Origin: Salinisphaeraceae bacterium
GTDB taxonomy: Bacteria > Pseudomonadota > Gammaproteobacteria > Nevskiales > Salinisphaeraceae
Assembly: GCA_002683405.1 (NCBI GenBank)
Contig: NYTH01000041.1
Coordinates: forward strand, 1-64,000
Reading direction: 5' to 3'
Length of the DNA stretch: 64,000 nucleotides
Part shown: piece after piece, positions 40,083 to 48,639 of the stretch
Position numbering within the stretch: the first letter of the stretch is position 1
How the letters are laid out: every line of letters starts with the position of its first letter
Position numbers and translations under genes: made by a program
Notes under the pieces: generated by a model
Told to the model about the DNA's origin: nothing
The model's database searches: none
Seen by the model: the letters and a program-made list of their open reading frames with translations, nothing else

Positions 40083-40984
40083 ACTGGCGGATATTCGATG
40101 CCGGCCCCGGCGTGTTTCCCGAAAGCACGCTCTGGGATGCAGCGCGTGAAGGCCTGTGGTGGCTGGATATCCATGCCCGGTTGCTTTGTTTCAGGTCTCT
40201 GAACGGCCAGACGCGGAAAAACTGGCCAGTGAACGACGAGCCTGGCGCCCTGCTGCTGGACGCCGACGGCAGGCTGCTGCTGGGCGGCCGCGAAGCGCTC
40301 TGGCGCTTTCATCCCGACACCGAATCGCTGACCCGGCTTATCGACACGCCATTCAACGCCGAAACCATGCGCTTCAACGACGCCGGCGTCAGCCCGACCG
40401 GCGAGCCGGTATTCAGCAGTCTCTACGACCCCAAGGACGCCGCCCGTGCCGGCCTGTTCCGCTACGACGGCGCGGGCTTCGAGCGGCTGGCCGACGACGT
40501 GATCACGGGCAATACGCCCGTGTGGAATCGCGACGGCAGCCGCCTGTACTGGGCCGACACCCGCGGCCACCGGATTCTGTGCTTCGACGTCAGCCCGGCT
40601 TCGGGCCGTTTAAACGGGCGACGCGTGCACTGGTCCGGCCGGGCATTCTCTCCCGGACGTCCCGACGGCATGGCGCTCGATTCCGAAGACTGCCTCTGGG
40701 TGGCGCTGTTTGAGGGTGCCGCGGTGGTCCGCATCAGCCCGACCGGCGAACTGCTGCGCGTGCTGCCGGTGCCGGCACTCTGCCCCACCAGACCGGCCTT
40801 TGGCGGACCCGATCTCCGGACCCTTTTTCTGGCCACGGCCGGCACGGCGCGTCCGGCCGGCGAACGGCACGCCTATCCCTGCAGCGGCGCGATCCTGGCG
40901 CTATGCTGCGACATCGCCGGGCACCCGCCAGGCCTCGCGCGGCCGGGATCAGCCCCGGCACAGGCGCAAACGCAGGAGCCATGA
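40079..40984 (+). CDS. SMP-30/gluconolactonase-family lactonase
   Basis: A 301-residue beta-propeller protein of the SMP-30/regucalcin/gluconolactonase family. Likely divalent-metal ligands are Glu15 in VFPEST, an Asn in ITGNTPVW and the Asp of RPDGMALD. It starts with GTG overlapping the edd stop and ends overlapping the eda start, so its product is made with the two Entner-Doudoroff enzymes. By position it could hydrolyse 6-phosphogluconolactone or a sugar lactone feeding edd. The last 30 residues are low-complexity and probably disordered. Confidence 0.87.
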   Translation: MNWRIFDAGPGVFPESTLWDAAREGLWWLDIHARLLCFRSLNGQTRKNWPVNDEPGALLLDADGRLLLGGREALWRFHPDTESLTRLIDTPFNAETMRFNDAGVSPTGEPVFSSLYDPKDAARAGLFRYDGAGFERLADDVITGNTPVWNRDGSRLYWADTRGHRILCFDVSPASGRLNGRRVHWSGRAFSPGRPDGMALDSEDCLWVALFEGAAVVRISPTGELLRVLPVPALCPTRPAFGGPDLRTLFLATAGTARPAGERHAYPCSGAILALCCDIAGHPPGLARPGSAPAQAQTQEP

Positions 40985-41625
40985 GCATGCACGCAAGAAA
41001 ACAGCACTTCGAGTCGCAACTCAACGGCTGTCCGCTGCTGCCCACCATCGAGCCCGGCGAGGCCGACTGGGAAACCCTGCTGCCGGTCTGCGAGGCCGCC
41101 GGCCTGACCTGCATCGAGGTGCTGCTGCGTCATGCCGGCTCGCTGGCACTGCTCACCCGTCTCAAGGGCCTGACCACGCTGGCCATCGGCGCCGGCACGG
41201 TCACGAATGTGGAACAGTGTGAAGAGGCTATTCAGGCCGGGGCCGATTTCATCGTCAGCCCCGGCCTGAGCAAGCCGCTGGTCCGCACGGCGCAAGGGGA
41301 ATCGGTCCCCATCCTGCCGGGCGTGGCCACACCAACAGAAATCATGGCCGCGCTTGATCTGGGATTGATGACCTGCAAGTTCTTTCCGGCGCGCGCCATG
41401 GGCGGCACGGAGCGCCTGAAAGCGTTTGCCGGGCCGTTTCCGCAGATGCGGTTCATCCCCACCGGCGGCATAGCCGAGACCGACTTTCGCAATTACCTCG
41501 CCCTCCCCAACGTGGCGGCGGCCGGCGGCGGTTTCATCCTGCCCCCCGCCATGCTGAAAAGTGGCAACGCGAATGCGCTGCAGGCCCATCTCGGCCGTCT
41601 GCTCGGCCGGCGCGGAACGGCCTGA
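40981..41625 (+). CDS. eda: KDPG aldolase (2-keto-3-deoxy-6-phosphogluconate aldolase)
   Basis: Splits KDPG to pyruvate and glyceraldehyde-3-phosphate. The 214-residue protein has the catalytic Glu in CIEVLLRH, the phosphate-binding segments GAGTVTN and PTGGIAETD, and the Schiff-base Lys in CKFFPA. The ATG at 40981 overlaps the lactonase stop (ATGA) and is preceded by CAGGAGCC. A longer reading would lie inside the lactonase gene. Confidence 0.96.
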   Translation: MSMHARKQHFESQLNGCPLLPTIEPGEADWETLLPVCEAAGLTCIEVLLRHAGSLALLTRLKGLTTLAIGAGTVTNVEQCEEAIQAGADFIVSPGLSKPLVRTAQGESVPILPGVATPTEIMAALDLGLMTCKFFPARAMGGTERLKAFAGPFPQMRFIPTGGIAETDFRNYLALPNVAAAGGGFILPPAMLKSGNANALQAHLGRLLGRRGTA

Positions 41626-41766
41626 CGCCGCGCGACCGGGCAGGATGGCGTGCAGACATGGCCGCCGGCGACGCCTCACGAAAAGACGGGTATCGCTTAG
41701 CGGCCCGGCGTTTTCCGGAAATTCCCCGTTGGCCAGGCGCTTCCAGGACCGTCTTCGGATGGAATT

Positions 41767-41789
41767 TGGTGGGGGCGATTGGATTCGAC
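41767..41789 (-). repeat. Duplicated 3' tail of tRNA-Val
   Basis: Twenty of 23 bases match the last 23 bases of the tRNA-Val gene in the same orientation, including the T-loop TCGAATCC and the terminal CCA. No other part of a tRNA is present. The copy lies 185 bases downstream of the intact gene. It resembles the tRNA-tail repeats behind E. coli tyrT or a relic attachment duplication. Confidence 0.8.
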
Positions 41790-41906
41790 CGAATTGTCCG
41801 GAACAATTTGGCGTGAGCGTAGCGAATCCCGCAGGGACGAGGCCCAGGGACGGGCCTCGCAACCCACGACGCAGTCGTTGGTGAGAATCCCCAAACGTAG
41901 CCCAAA
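41790..41906. other. Structured non-coding spacer between tRNA-Val and its tail copy
   Basis: No gene is supported in 41626-41951. This part holds several short inverted repeats: AATTGT/ACAATT near 41790-41810, GAGGCCC/GGGCCTC near 41840-41860, and a REP-like segment GGCGTGAGCGTAGCGAATCC. Apparent open frames here are products of tRNA and repeat sequence. Confidence 0.5.
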
Positions 41907-41939
41907 ACAAAAAAGCCCCTGCGCAGCGCGCAGAGGCTT
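41907..41939 (-). terminator. Intrinsic terminator of tRNA-Val
   Basis: On the minus strand AAGCC, one mismatch and CTGCGC pair with GCGCAG, one mismatch and GGCTT, followed by a T-run. It begins 12 bases after the tRNA 3' end, so the tail copy lies beyond it. Confidence 0.85.
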
Positions 41940-41951
41940 CGGCATTCGGCT

Positions 41952-42028
41952 TGGTAGGCGCGATTGGATTCGAACCAACGACCCCCACCATGTCAAGGTG
42001 GTGCTCTAACCAACTGAGCTACGCGCCT
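41952..42028 (-). tRNA. tRNA-Val (anticodon GAC)
   Basis: A 77-base cloverleaf. The acceptor stem AGGCGCG pairs with CGCGCCT, the D-arm contains AGCTCAGTTGGTTAGAGC, the anticodon stem CCACC/GGTGG encloses TTGACAT with GAC at 34-36, the T-arm is GTTGGTTCGAATCCAAT, and CCA is encoded. It reads GTC and GTT codons. Confidence 0.97.
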
Positions 42029-42141
42029 GCCGGGAGGCGGGAAGATACCGGAACAATCCGGCGGGCTCAAGCGTCGTCGACGGATGACAGCCGGGCTACC
42101 GACTCGCAGCCCTGCTCACCCGGTCTGCCGCCCGCGACGCA

Positions 42142-42822
42142 TCAGAAACGGTAGGCAGTGCCCAGCTGCAGTACGGGATAAAGCTCGTAGTTGTCCAGAT
42201 CATCTTCCAGCTCGCGCTCTTCCGCCTGGGCGGCAAGCTGGCAGGCAGCCAGATTGGCCGGCACGGCCACGTTGCTGCAGGTCACATCGGCGCTCGCCGA
42301 GCCCACGAAATAGACGCCCAGATCGAGCGAGAAGGTCCAGCGCCCGTCGGTGGCCACGGCGTTGCCCCAGCCGATGCCCACATAGGGAGATGTTCCCTTG
42401 AATTCGACATCGGCATCCACGCGATCGCCCAGAAGCACCTGACTGCCGCTGTCGCCCAGCTCGCAGGTCGTCTCTTCACAGGTAGCGCTGCCTTCGAGCG
42501 AGTTGTTCACGTGGCCCAGGCCGGCCGTCAGCCGCAGTCCCCCGCCAAACGGGTGATAATCAAGCAGCGCGCCCATGCTGAACAGGTCGACCTCGCCTTC
42601 GTATTCAAGGTCCTCGCCGTCGTAATCAATGTCCGGATCGATACTCAGACCGGCAACCAGCACCCGCGCATTCAGCACGCGATTCACGTCGAAGGTGGCC
42701 GCAAGGCCGACACCCAGGGTGCCGACGTTCAGGCCCACGGCCGATTCCGGGGGCGCCGCCTGGGCACTGGCAGCGGGTACAAGCAGGCCGGCGCCGAGCA
42801 CGGCGGCAAAAACTGATTTCAT
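42142..42822 (-). CDS. Small outer-membrane-like protein, copy 1
   Basis: A 226-residue exported protein with a signal peptide (about residues 1-22) and alternating hydrophobic/polar strands ending in an aromatic residue (LGTAYRF), typical of a beta-barrel. No named family was recognised. Cysteines occur in two pairs: TCEETTC, and a distal pair between ADVTC and AACQL. The start at 42822 follows GGGAGA; an ATG 11 codons upstream is less likely. It lies about 140 bases from the related protein encoded upstream. Confidence 0.8.
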   Translation of the reverse strand: MKSVFAAVLGAGLLVPAASAQAAPPESAVGLNVGTLGVGLAATFDVNRVLNARVLVAGLSIDPDIDYDGEDLEYEGEVDLFSMGALLDYHPFGGGLRLTAGLGHVNNSLEGSATCEETTCELGDSGSQVLLGDRVDADVEFKGTSPYVGIGWGNAVATDGRWTFSLDLGVYFVGSASADVTCSNVAVPANLAACQLAAQAEERELEDDLDNYELYPVLQLGTAYRF

Positions 42823-42964
42823 GAGAAGTCTCCCTGGGTGCAATAGCAGTCGCAATAGAAGTTTATCGGCAATCGCCTCGAGGCTTTGAGCGTATTCGCA
42901 CGGATTGCCCTCCCCAGCCTAAACCGGCCGGATGGCCGGTTCGTGTCACGGACAGCGGTCGCGC

Positions 42965-43453
42965 TCAGAAGCGGAAGGCCCAGTCCAGCCGCACCATCGG
43001 CCGGAGACTGGCGCCACCAAAGGCTGTATCGAAATCCTTGTGGCGTTGCTCGGGTGCACGGTCGCAGGCGGCCTGGCAGCCGGCCACGTCTGCCGTAGAA
43101 GTAAACGCCACGCCCAATCGGGTCAGCCTGGCGTTCGATTCACCGGTACCGGTCGTCGCCTGCGCCCACTGCAGCCCTACATACGGCACGTAGCCTTCGA
43201 AATCGGCCGTGCCTGCAAGCCGGTCACTGCCGGCATAGTCGGCATTGATGCCGCCAACTTCGCAATGCATGCGCTGCTCGCACTGGTAATAGCTATCGGT
43301 ACCCGCACGCGTGGCCATGGCGCCGGCCGCCAGGTGGATGCCGTCGTCGAGCTGAGCCAGTCGAGCGATGGGATGGGATTCCGGATCGAGTGCCTGAGCT
43401 GTACTGGCTAACGCCGCGCCGCCAAGCAGACAAAGTAGACGGGACATTTTCAT
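42965..43453 (-). CDS. Small outer-membrane-like protein, copy 2 (shorter)
   Basis: A 162-residue exported protein with a signal peptide (about residues 1-21). It resembles the C-terminal two-thirds of its neighbour: both contain a PYVG(L/I) strand, paired cysteines (here QCEQRMHC and GCQAAC), a charged segment, and end in an aromatic residue (WAFRF). The N-terminal barrel part of the longer copy is mostly missing, so this may be a shortened duplicate. Function is unknown. Confidence 0.72.
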   Translation of the reverse strand: MKMSRLLCLLGGAALASTAQALDPESHPIARLAQLDDGIHLAAGAMATRAGTDSYYQCEQRMHCEVGGINADYAGSDRLAGTADFEGYVPYVGLQWAQATTGTGESNARLTRLGVAFTSTADVAGCQAACDRAPEQRHKDFDTAFGGASLRPMVRLDWAFRF

Positions 43454-43499
43454 GCGGATAACTCGCTAATGGTCGGGACATTACGGTTATCGGCACGTA

Positions 43500-43581
43500 G
43501 TCCATTTGGACTAGATATTTCGACAAGCGTTCGACCAACGGACGCTTCGGCAATTTTTTGTCGAATAACGCCAATTTTTTG
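43500..43581. promoter_or_regulatory. Repeat cluster upstream of the small OMP gene
   Basis: This stretch holds an inverted repeat GTCCA-TT-TGGAC at 43500-43511, an AGCGT/ACGCT inverted repeat near 43527-43547, and two copies of CAATTTTTTG at 43551 and 43572, spaced by two helical turns. It is about 50-130 bases upstream of the copy 2 start and is AT-rich relative to the surroundings. Regulator binding is plausible but unproven. Confidence 0.4.
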
Positions 43582-43740
43582 AACCGTGTGACTCGACCCG
43601 AGCGGTCGACGCGCGGACAAGCGCCTGGAAAGCAACCACGTCCAATCTAAAGGCCGCGCTCGCTCAACATCAGCCTGCCTACACGCTGCCGCGCACTGCA
43701 TTGCCCCACCTCTCCCAGAAATAGCGCTTCGAGCGGTTGG

Positions 43741-45747
43741 TCAGGCCGTTTTTCGGAAGGCGCCTTCCCGCACTTTCTGGATTTCATCGCGCAGGCGGGC
43801 CGCCTCCTCGAATTCGAGATTCTCCGCCGCCTGGAACATCTGCTTTTCCAGCTTGTCGAGCGCCTTGGCCAGCTTGGCCGGCGACATGGCGGCATAGTCG
43901 GAGAGTCCTTCCGCTACCTTGCGTTTTTGCGCATCGTCGTATTCTTCGTAGCCGTAGCGCATGACGTCCGCAACGGCCTCCTGGATCGTCTTCGGCGTGA
44001 TGCCGTGTTCCTCGTTGTGGGCAAGCTGCTTGATACGACGGCGTTCCGTCTCGTCCATCGCGCGGCGCATCGAACCGGTGACCGTATCGGCATAGAGAAT
44101 GGCCTTGCCGCGTACGTTTCTCGCCGCGCGACCGATGGTCTGGATCAGAGAGCGCTCGGCCCGCAGAAAACCTTCCTTGTCGGCATCCAGCACGGCCACC
44201 AGCGACACCTCGGGGATATCCAGGCCCTCGCGCAGCAGATTGATGCCCACCAGCACATCGAACACGTGCAGCCGCAGATCACGAATGATTTCCATGCGCT
44301 CGACGGTGTCGATATCCGAATGCAGGTAGCGCCCCCGCACGCCGTTCTCATGCAGGTATTCGGTCAGGTCTTCGGCCATGCGCTTGGTCAGCACGGTCAC
44401 CAACACGCGATCACCGAGTTCACAGCGCTCGCGCACTTCGCCCAGCAGATCATCCACCTGATTACCGGCGGGTCGCACCTCGATATCCGGGTCCACCAGG
44501 CCGGTGGGCCGGACGACCTGCTCGACCACCTGCCCGGCGTGTTTCTCCTCGTACGGGCCGGGCGTGGCCGACACGAAAATCATCTGCGGCGCGATCGCCT
44601 CGAACTCGTCGAAGCGCAGCGGGCGGTTATCCAGCGCCGATGGCAGGCGGAAGCCGTACTCCACCAGCGTTTCCTTGCGCGCCCGATCGCCCTTGTACAT
44701 GGCGCCGATCTGGGGAACCGTCACGTGCGACTCGTCCAGCACCATGATCGCGTCCGGCGGCAGATAGTCCAGCAGACAGGGCGGCGGCTCGCCTGCTGCG
44801 CGGCCAGATAAGTAGCGCGAGTAATTCTCGATGCCGTTGCAGAAGCCGATTTCCTGGATCATCTCCAGGTCGAATATGGTGCGCTGCTCCAGCCGCTGGC
44901 GCTCCAGCAGCTTGCCGGCAGATTCAAGTTCCGCCAGCCGTTCCTTGAGCTCCTTCTTGATCTCGCCCATGGCCGACAGCATGCGCTCACGCGGCGTGAC
45001 GTAGTGCGTCTTCGGATAGATCGTCAGCCGCGGCACCTTGCGGCTGACCGTGCCCGTGAGCGGATCGAAGTACGAAAGCCGCTCGACTTCATCATCGAAC
45101 AGCTCCAGCCGCACGGCGTCGCCATCCGACTCGGCCGGAAAGATATCGATGATCTCGCCCCGCACCCGGTAGGTGCCGCGCTCCAGCGCCATGTCGTTGC
45201 GCGTGTATTGCAGCTCGGCAAGACGGCGGATCACCTCCCGCTGCGAAAGCTGATCGCCCTCCTTCAGGTGCAGCACCATCTGGAAATAGGCCTGCGGATC
45301 ACCCAGGCCGTAGATCGCGGACACCGAGGCCACGATAATGGTATCGCGCCGCTCCATGATGGCCTTGGTGGCCGACAGCCGCATCTGCTCGATGTGCTCG
45401 TTGATGGAGCTGTCCTTCTCGATATAGGTGTCGGAGGACGGCACGTAGGCCTCGGGCTGGTAATAATCGTAATAGCTGACGAAATACTCGACCGAATTGT
45501 CCGGAAAGAACTCGTTGAACTCGCCATACAGCTGCGCCGCCAGCGTCTTGTTGGGCGCCATGACCAGCATGGGTCGGCCCGCCCGCATGGCGATATTCGC
45601 CATGGTAAATGTCTTGCCGGACCCGGTGACGCCCAGCAGCGTCTGATGGGCCAGGCCATCGTCCAGCCCCTCGAGCAGACCCTCGATGGCTGCCGGCTGA
45701 TCACCGGCCGGATCCCAACTGGCTTTCAGGTCGAATCGTTCGGTCAT
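43741..45747 (-). CDS. uvrB: Excinuclease ABC subunit B
   Basis: Damage-verification helicase of nucleotide excision repair, 668 residues. It has Walker A GVTGSGKT near residue 38, the beta-hairpin region [12 protein letters not shown], helicase motifs including DESHVT and QTIGRAARN, and a C-terminal UVR domain (about residues 625-660) for UvrC contact. The ATG at 45747 gives the family start [18 protein letters not shown]; longer readings add unrelated residues. It is divergent from the aminotransferase. Confidence 0.98.
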   Translation of the reverse strand: MTERFDLKASWDPAGDQPAAIEGLLEGLDDGLAHQTLLGVTGSGKTFTMANIAMRAGRPMLVMAPNKTLAAQLYGEFNEFFPDNSVEYFVSYYDYYQPEAYVPSSDTYIEKDSSINEHIEQMRLSATKAIMERRDTIIVASVSAIYGLGDPQAYFQMVLHLKEGDQLSQREVIRRLAELQYTRNDMALERGTYRVRGEIIDIFPAESDGDAVRLELFDDEVERLSYFDPLTGTVSRKVPRLTIYPKTHYVTPRERMLSAMGEIKKELKERLAELESAGKLLERQRLEQRTIFDLEMIQEIGFCNGIENYSRYLSGRAAGEPPPCLLDYLPPDAIMVLDESHVTVPQIGAMYKGDRARKETLVEYGFRLPSALDNRPLRFDEFEAIAPQMIFVSATPGPYEEKHAGQVVEQVVRPTGLVDPDIEVRPAGNQVDDLLGEVRERCELGDRVLVTVLTKRMAEDLTEYLHENGVRGRYLHSDIDTVERMEIIRDLRLHVFDVLVGINLLREGLDIPEVSLVAVLDADKEGFLRAERSLIQTIGRAARNVRGKAILYADTVTGSMRRAMDETERRRIKQLAHNEEHGITPKTIQEAVADVMRYGYEEYDDAQKRKVAEGLSDYAAMSPAKLAKALDKLEKQMFQAAENLEFEEAARLRDEIQKVREGAFRKTA

Positions 45748-45901
45748 GCGGGCATGTTGGGGGCAGCCCCGGCGAATAGCAATCCGCCTCGCCCGTGGAC
45801 CGTAATCGACCGGCACAGCCTGCCGCGCCGCCTGTTCATGCCCGGGCCGAGCGCTTATCATGCGCCGCAGCATTCCACTTCACTTCGACAAGGGATTTTT
45901 C

Positions 45902-47086
45902 GTGGCCATCAAGCTTTCCCAGCGTGTGCAGAGCATCAAGCCGTCCCCTACCCTCGCCGTCACGGCGCGCGCCGCCGAGCTGCGTGCCCAGGGCCAGGAC
46001 ATCATCGGTCTGGGCGCCGGCGAGCCCGACTTCGACACCCCCGAGCACATCAAGAACGCCGCCAAAAAGGCGCTGGACGAGGGCGCCACGAAGTACGCGC
46101 CTGTTCCGGGCACACCGGGCCTCAAGAAAGCCGTGGTCGACAAGTTCAAGCGTGACAATGGCCTGGACTACAGCGCCGACCAGATTCTGGTATCGGTCGG
46201 CGGCAAGCAGAGCTTTTACAACCTGTTCCAGGCGCTGCTGGACGACGGCGATGAAGTGGTGATCGCCGCGCCCTACTGGGTGTCCTACCCGGCCATGGTG
46301 CAGCTCGCCGGCGGGATCCCCGTCGTCCTGGAAGCGGGTTTCGACGCCGAGTTCAAGATCACCCCGGAACAGCTCGAGGGCGCCATCACCCCGAAGACCC
46401 GCTGCGTGGTCTTCAACAGCCCGTCGAATCCCACCGGCAAGGCCTATACCAAAGCCGAACTCGCCGCACTGGGCGATGTGCTGAAGCAACATCCGGATGT
46501 GCTGGTCGCGACCGACGACATGTACGAGCATATTCTCTGGACCGACGAGCCGTTCGTGAACATCGTCAACGCCTGCCCGGACCTGTTCGAGCAGAGCATC
46601 GTGATGAACGGCGTTTCCAAGGCCTACTCAATGACCGGCTGGCGTATCGGCTATGCCGGCGGCCCGCTGCCGCTGATCAAGGCAATGAGCAAGATCCAGG
46701 GCCAGTCCACCTCGGGTGCCACCACGGTGTCGCAGAAAGCCGCCGAGGCCGCGCTGAACGGCGACCAGGGCTGCGTGGCCGATATGGTCAAGGCATTCAA
46801 GGAACGGCACGACTATGTGGTTGACGCGCTTAACCAGCTTCCGGGCGTGCGCTGCCTGAAGTCAGACGGCACCTTCTACGCCTTCCCGGACTTCTCCGAA
46901 GCCATTGCCGCCAGCGGCGCCGACAACGACGTTGCGTTCAGCGAAATGCTGATCGAGAAGGCCAACGTGGCGCTGGTGCCCGGCTCCGCCTTCGGCGCGG
47001 AAGGCCATCTGCGGCTGTCCTACGCCACCAGCATGGACAACCTGAAAAAGGCCATCGACCGGATCGACTCCGCGCTGCGGAGTTGA
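45902..47086 (+). CDS. aspC: Aspartate aminotransferase, class I PLP enzyme
   Basis: A 394-residue fold-type I aminotransferase, most like the bacterial/thermophilic Ib aspartate aminotransferases. It has the substrate-loop GAGEPDFDTPEHI, the SNPTGKAY segment, the PLP lysine in NGVSKAYSMTGWRIGY and the carboxylate-binding Arg in LRLSYA. The GTG at 45902, 6 bases after AGGGA, gives the family N-terminus AIKLSQRVQ; an upstream ATG would add 14 residues. Specificity for aspartate is by family. Confidence 0.93.
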   Translation: MAIKLSQRVQSIKPSPTLAVTARAAELRAQGQDIIGLGAGEPDFDTPEHIKNAAKKALDEGATKYAPVPGTPGLKKAVVDKFKRDNGLDYSADQILVSVGGKQSFYNLFQALLDDGDEVVIAAPYWVSYPAMVQLAGGIPVVLEAGFDAEFKITPEQLEGAITPKTRCVVFNSPSNPTGKAYTKAELAALGDVLKQHPDVLVATDDMYEHILWTDEPFVNIVNACPDLFEQSIVMNGVSKAYSMTGWRIGYAGGPLPLIKAMSKIQGQSTSGATTVSQKAAEAALNGDQGCVADMVKAFKERHDYVVDALNQLPGVRCLKSDGTFYAFPDFSEAIAASGADNDVAFSEMLIEKANVALVPGSAFGAEGHLRLSYATSMDNLKKAIDRIDSALRS

Positions 47087-47144
47087 CGCCGACGGACGGC
47101 GCGAGCAGAACCGGCCCGGCGCGGTCCAATGGACCGTGCACGGA

Positions 47145-48116
47145 ATGCCTTTAATCGCAGCCTGCAGGCGGCCCCTGATTGCCGCTCTGGTGGCCCTGTC
47201 GGTCACCAGCGGCGTGGCTCATGGCGCCGAATGGCGCAACGCGCGATCCACGCAGATTCCGGTGGACGGCGGACTCGTGGAAGTCAACGTGCATGCCGGC
47301 CGCTACAGTGTTTCGGCAGAGTCCATAAACGACTGGGTTACACGCTCGGCCCACGCTGTCAGCACCTACCTGGGCCGCTTTCCCGTCGAGTTACTGCGTC
47401 TGGAGATACGCAGCGAGGCCGGCGATGACGTCGGCTTCGGCATGGCCTATGGCCACGATCATCACATCGAAGTCGACCTGGGCCACCGCGCCAATGCCAA
47501 CGCCCTAATGACCGACTGGGTGCTGGTGCACGAGATGCTGCACATGGGCCACCCGGATGTGGGCGACCGGCACAAGTGGTTCAAGGAAGGCCTCGCGACC
47601 TATGTGGAGCCCATTGCCCGGGCGCAGATCGGCAACCGGACGGCCCAGCAGGTCTGGAACGGCTTCCGGACACAATTGCCGCAAGGACAGCCCCAGCCGG
47701 GTGACCGCGGCCTGGACTTCACGCCGACCTGGGGACGCATCTACTGGGGCGGCGCCCTTTATTTCTTCGTCAGCGATATCGCTATCCGCCAGCAAACCGG
47801 AAACCGCAAAGGCCTGCAGGACGCGCTGCGAGCCATTCTGAGGGCCGGCGGAACGCTCGACAGGGACTGGTCCATCCAGAAAACCCTGGCCATCGGAGAC
47901 GCCGCCACGGGAACCACCGTGCTGCAGGATCAGTATCAGCGCATGCGCGCCCGCCCCGTCCGCGTTGACCTGGAGCGCATCTGGCAGCAGCTCGGCGTGT
48001 CACCTGAGGCCGCGCCCGGCCCGCAGGTGGACGAGAAAGCCCCGCTCGCTACCCTCCGCACGGCCATCCTGACCCCGCCGGATCCGCCCGTAAAAACCGG
48101 CGGCGCGCCAGATTGA
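47145..48116 (+). CDS. Secreted gluzincin-like metallopeptidase
   Basis: A 323-residue protein with a signal peptide (about the first 27 residues). The zinc motif HEMLH is followed 14 residues later by the WFKEGLATYVEP segment, giving the HExxH...E arrangement of gluzincins similar to M1/M61-like peptidases. No other domain is recognised. A GTG three codons upstream is an alternative start; the ATG at 47145 gives a cleaner signal peptide. It is about 60 bases downstream of aspC, possibly co-transcribed. Substrate is unknown. Confidence 0.82.
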   Translation: MPLIAACRRPLIAALVALSVTSGVAHGAEWRNARSTQIPVDGGLVEVNVHAGRYSVSAESINDWVTRSAHAVSTYLGRFPVELLRLEIRSEAGDDVGFGMAYGHDHHIEVDLGHRANANALMTDWVLVHEMLHMGHPDVGDRHKWFKEGLATYVEPIARAQIGNRTAQQVWNGFRTQLPQGQPQPGDRGLDFTPTWGRIYWGGALYFFVSDIAIRQQTGNRKGLQDALRAILRAGGTLDRDWSIQKTLAIGDAATGTTVLQDQYQRMRARPVRVDLERIWQQLGVSPEAAPGPQVDEKAPLATLRTAILTPPDPPVKTGGAPD

Positions 48117-48220
48117 ATCGGCCAGGCCAGGAAATTCCCGGCCACGTATTGCACAACCGTTCCCCTTCGCCTAGGATACCGCCCCGCTGGCGCCGAGCAC
48201 GGCCCAGCGCTCCCAATGAT

Positions 48221-48296
48221 TCCCCGGTAGCTCAGTTGGTAGAGCGGGTGACTGTTAATCACTAGGTCGGCGGTTCGAGCCCGTCCCGGGGAGCCA
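48221..48296 (+). tRNA. tRNA-Asn (anticodon GTT)
   Basis: A 76-base cloverleaf. The acceptor stem TCCCCGG pairs with CCGGGGA, the D-arm contains AGCTCAGTTGGTAGAGC, the anticodon loop CTGTTAA carries GTT at 34-36, the T-arm contains GGTTCGAGCCC, and CCA is encoded. It reads AAC and AAT codons. Confidence 0.97.
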
Positions 48297-48343
48297 AATT
48301 CCGTTTTTAGGCGTATCGATTACGCCAAAACCGCACGGAATTT
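48296..48343 (+). repeat. Nested inverted repeat after tRNA-Asn
   Basis: Outer arms AAATTCCGT/ACGGAATTT and inner arms GGCGTA/TACGCC could fold into one long hairpin starting at the tRNA 3' end, followed by TTTCTTT-like sequence. It may serve as terminator or processing signal for the tRNA transcript. The remainder of 48344-48639 shows no supported gene. Confidence 0.5.
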
Positions 48344-48639
48344 CTTTACAAGATATCGAATCCGTCAGCACCGCCTCTCTTTATTTAGTCGGTAGCAACC
48401 CCAAAGCGCCGACTACGTCGGGGTTGTTCGACCCGCCCCTGGGCCGAATCCTTTGGGCTCGATGCGCTCGCGCCCGTCCGTTCCGAACTAATCCGCCAAA
48501 TCCCTGACGGGAAGCAATAACCCGTCTTTGCTCGCACCTGTCGCTGGCCAACAGTTCGAGGCTGTTCGACATTGCCCTCACCGCCAACGCCGTCTAGGTT
48601 TGTTCGGGTCGTTCACGCGCGGATCAAAGGAGCCTGGAG

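Noticed and set aside
40873-41996. Long minus-strand open frames spanning eda, the tRNA-Val tail copy and the tRNA
   Set aside because: They are antisense to eda and the lactonase or derive from tRNA and repeat sequence; high GC creates long antisense frames throughout this window.
48420-48639. Possible degenerate tRNA-Asn tail copies (GTTCGA boxes near 48425 and 48564)
   Set aside because: Similarity is limited to GTTCGA plus a C/G-rich stretch and needs gaps; this is within chance expectation, unlike the 20/23 match behind tRNA-Val.
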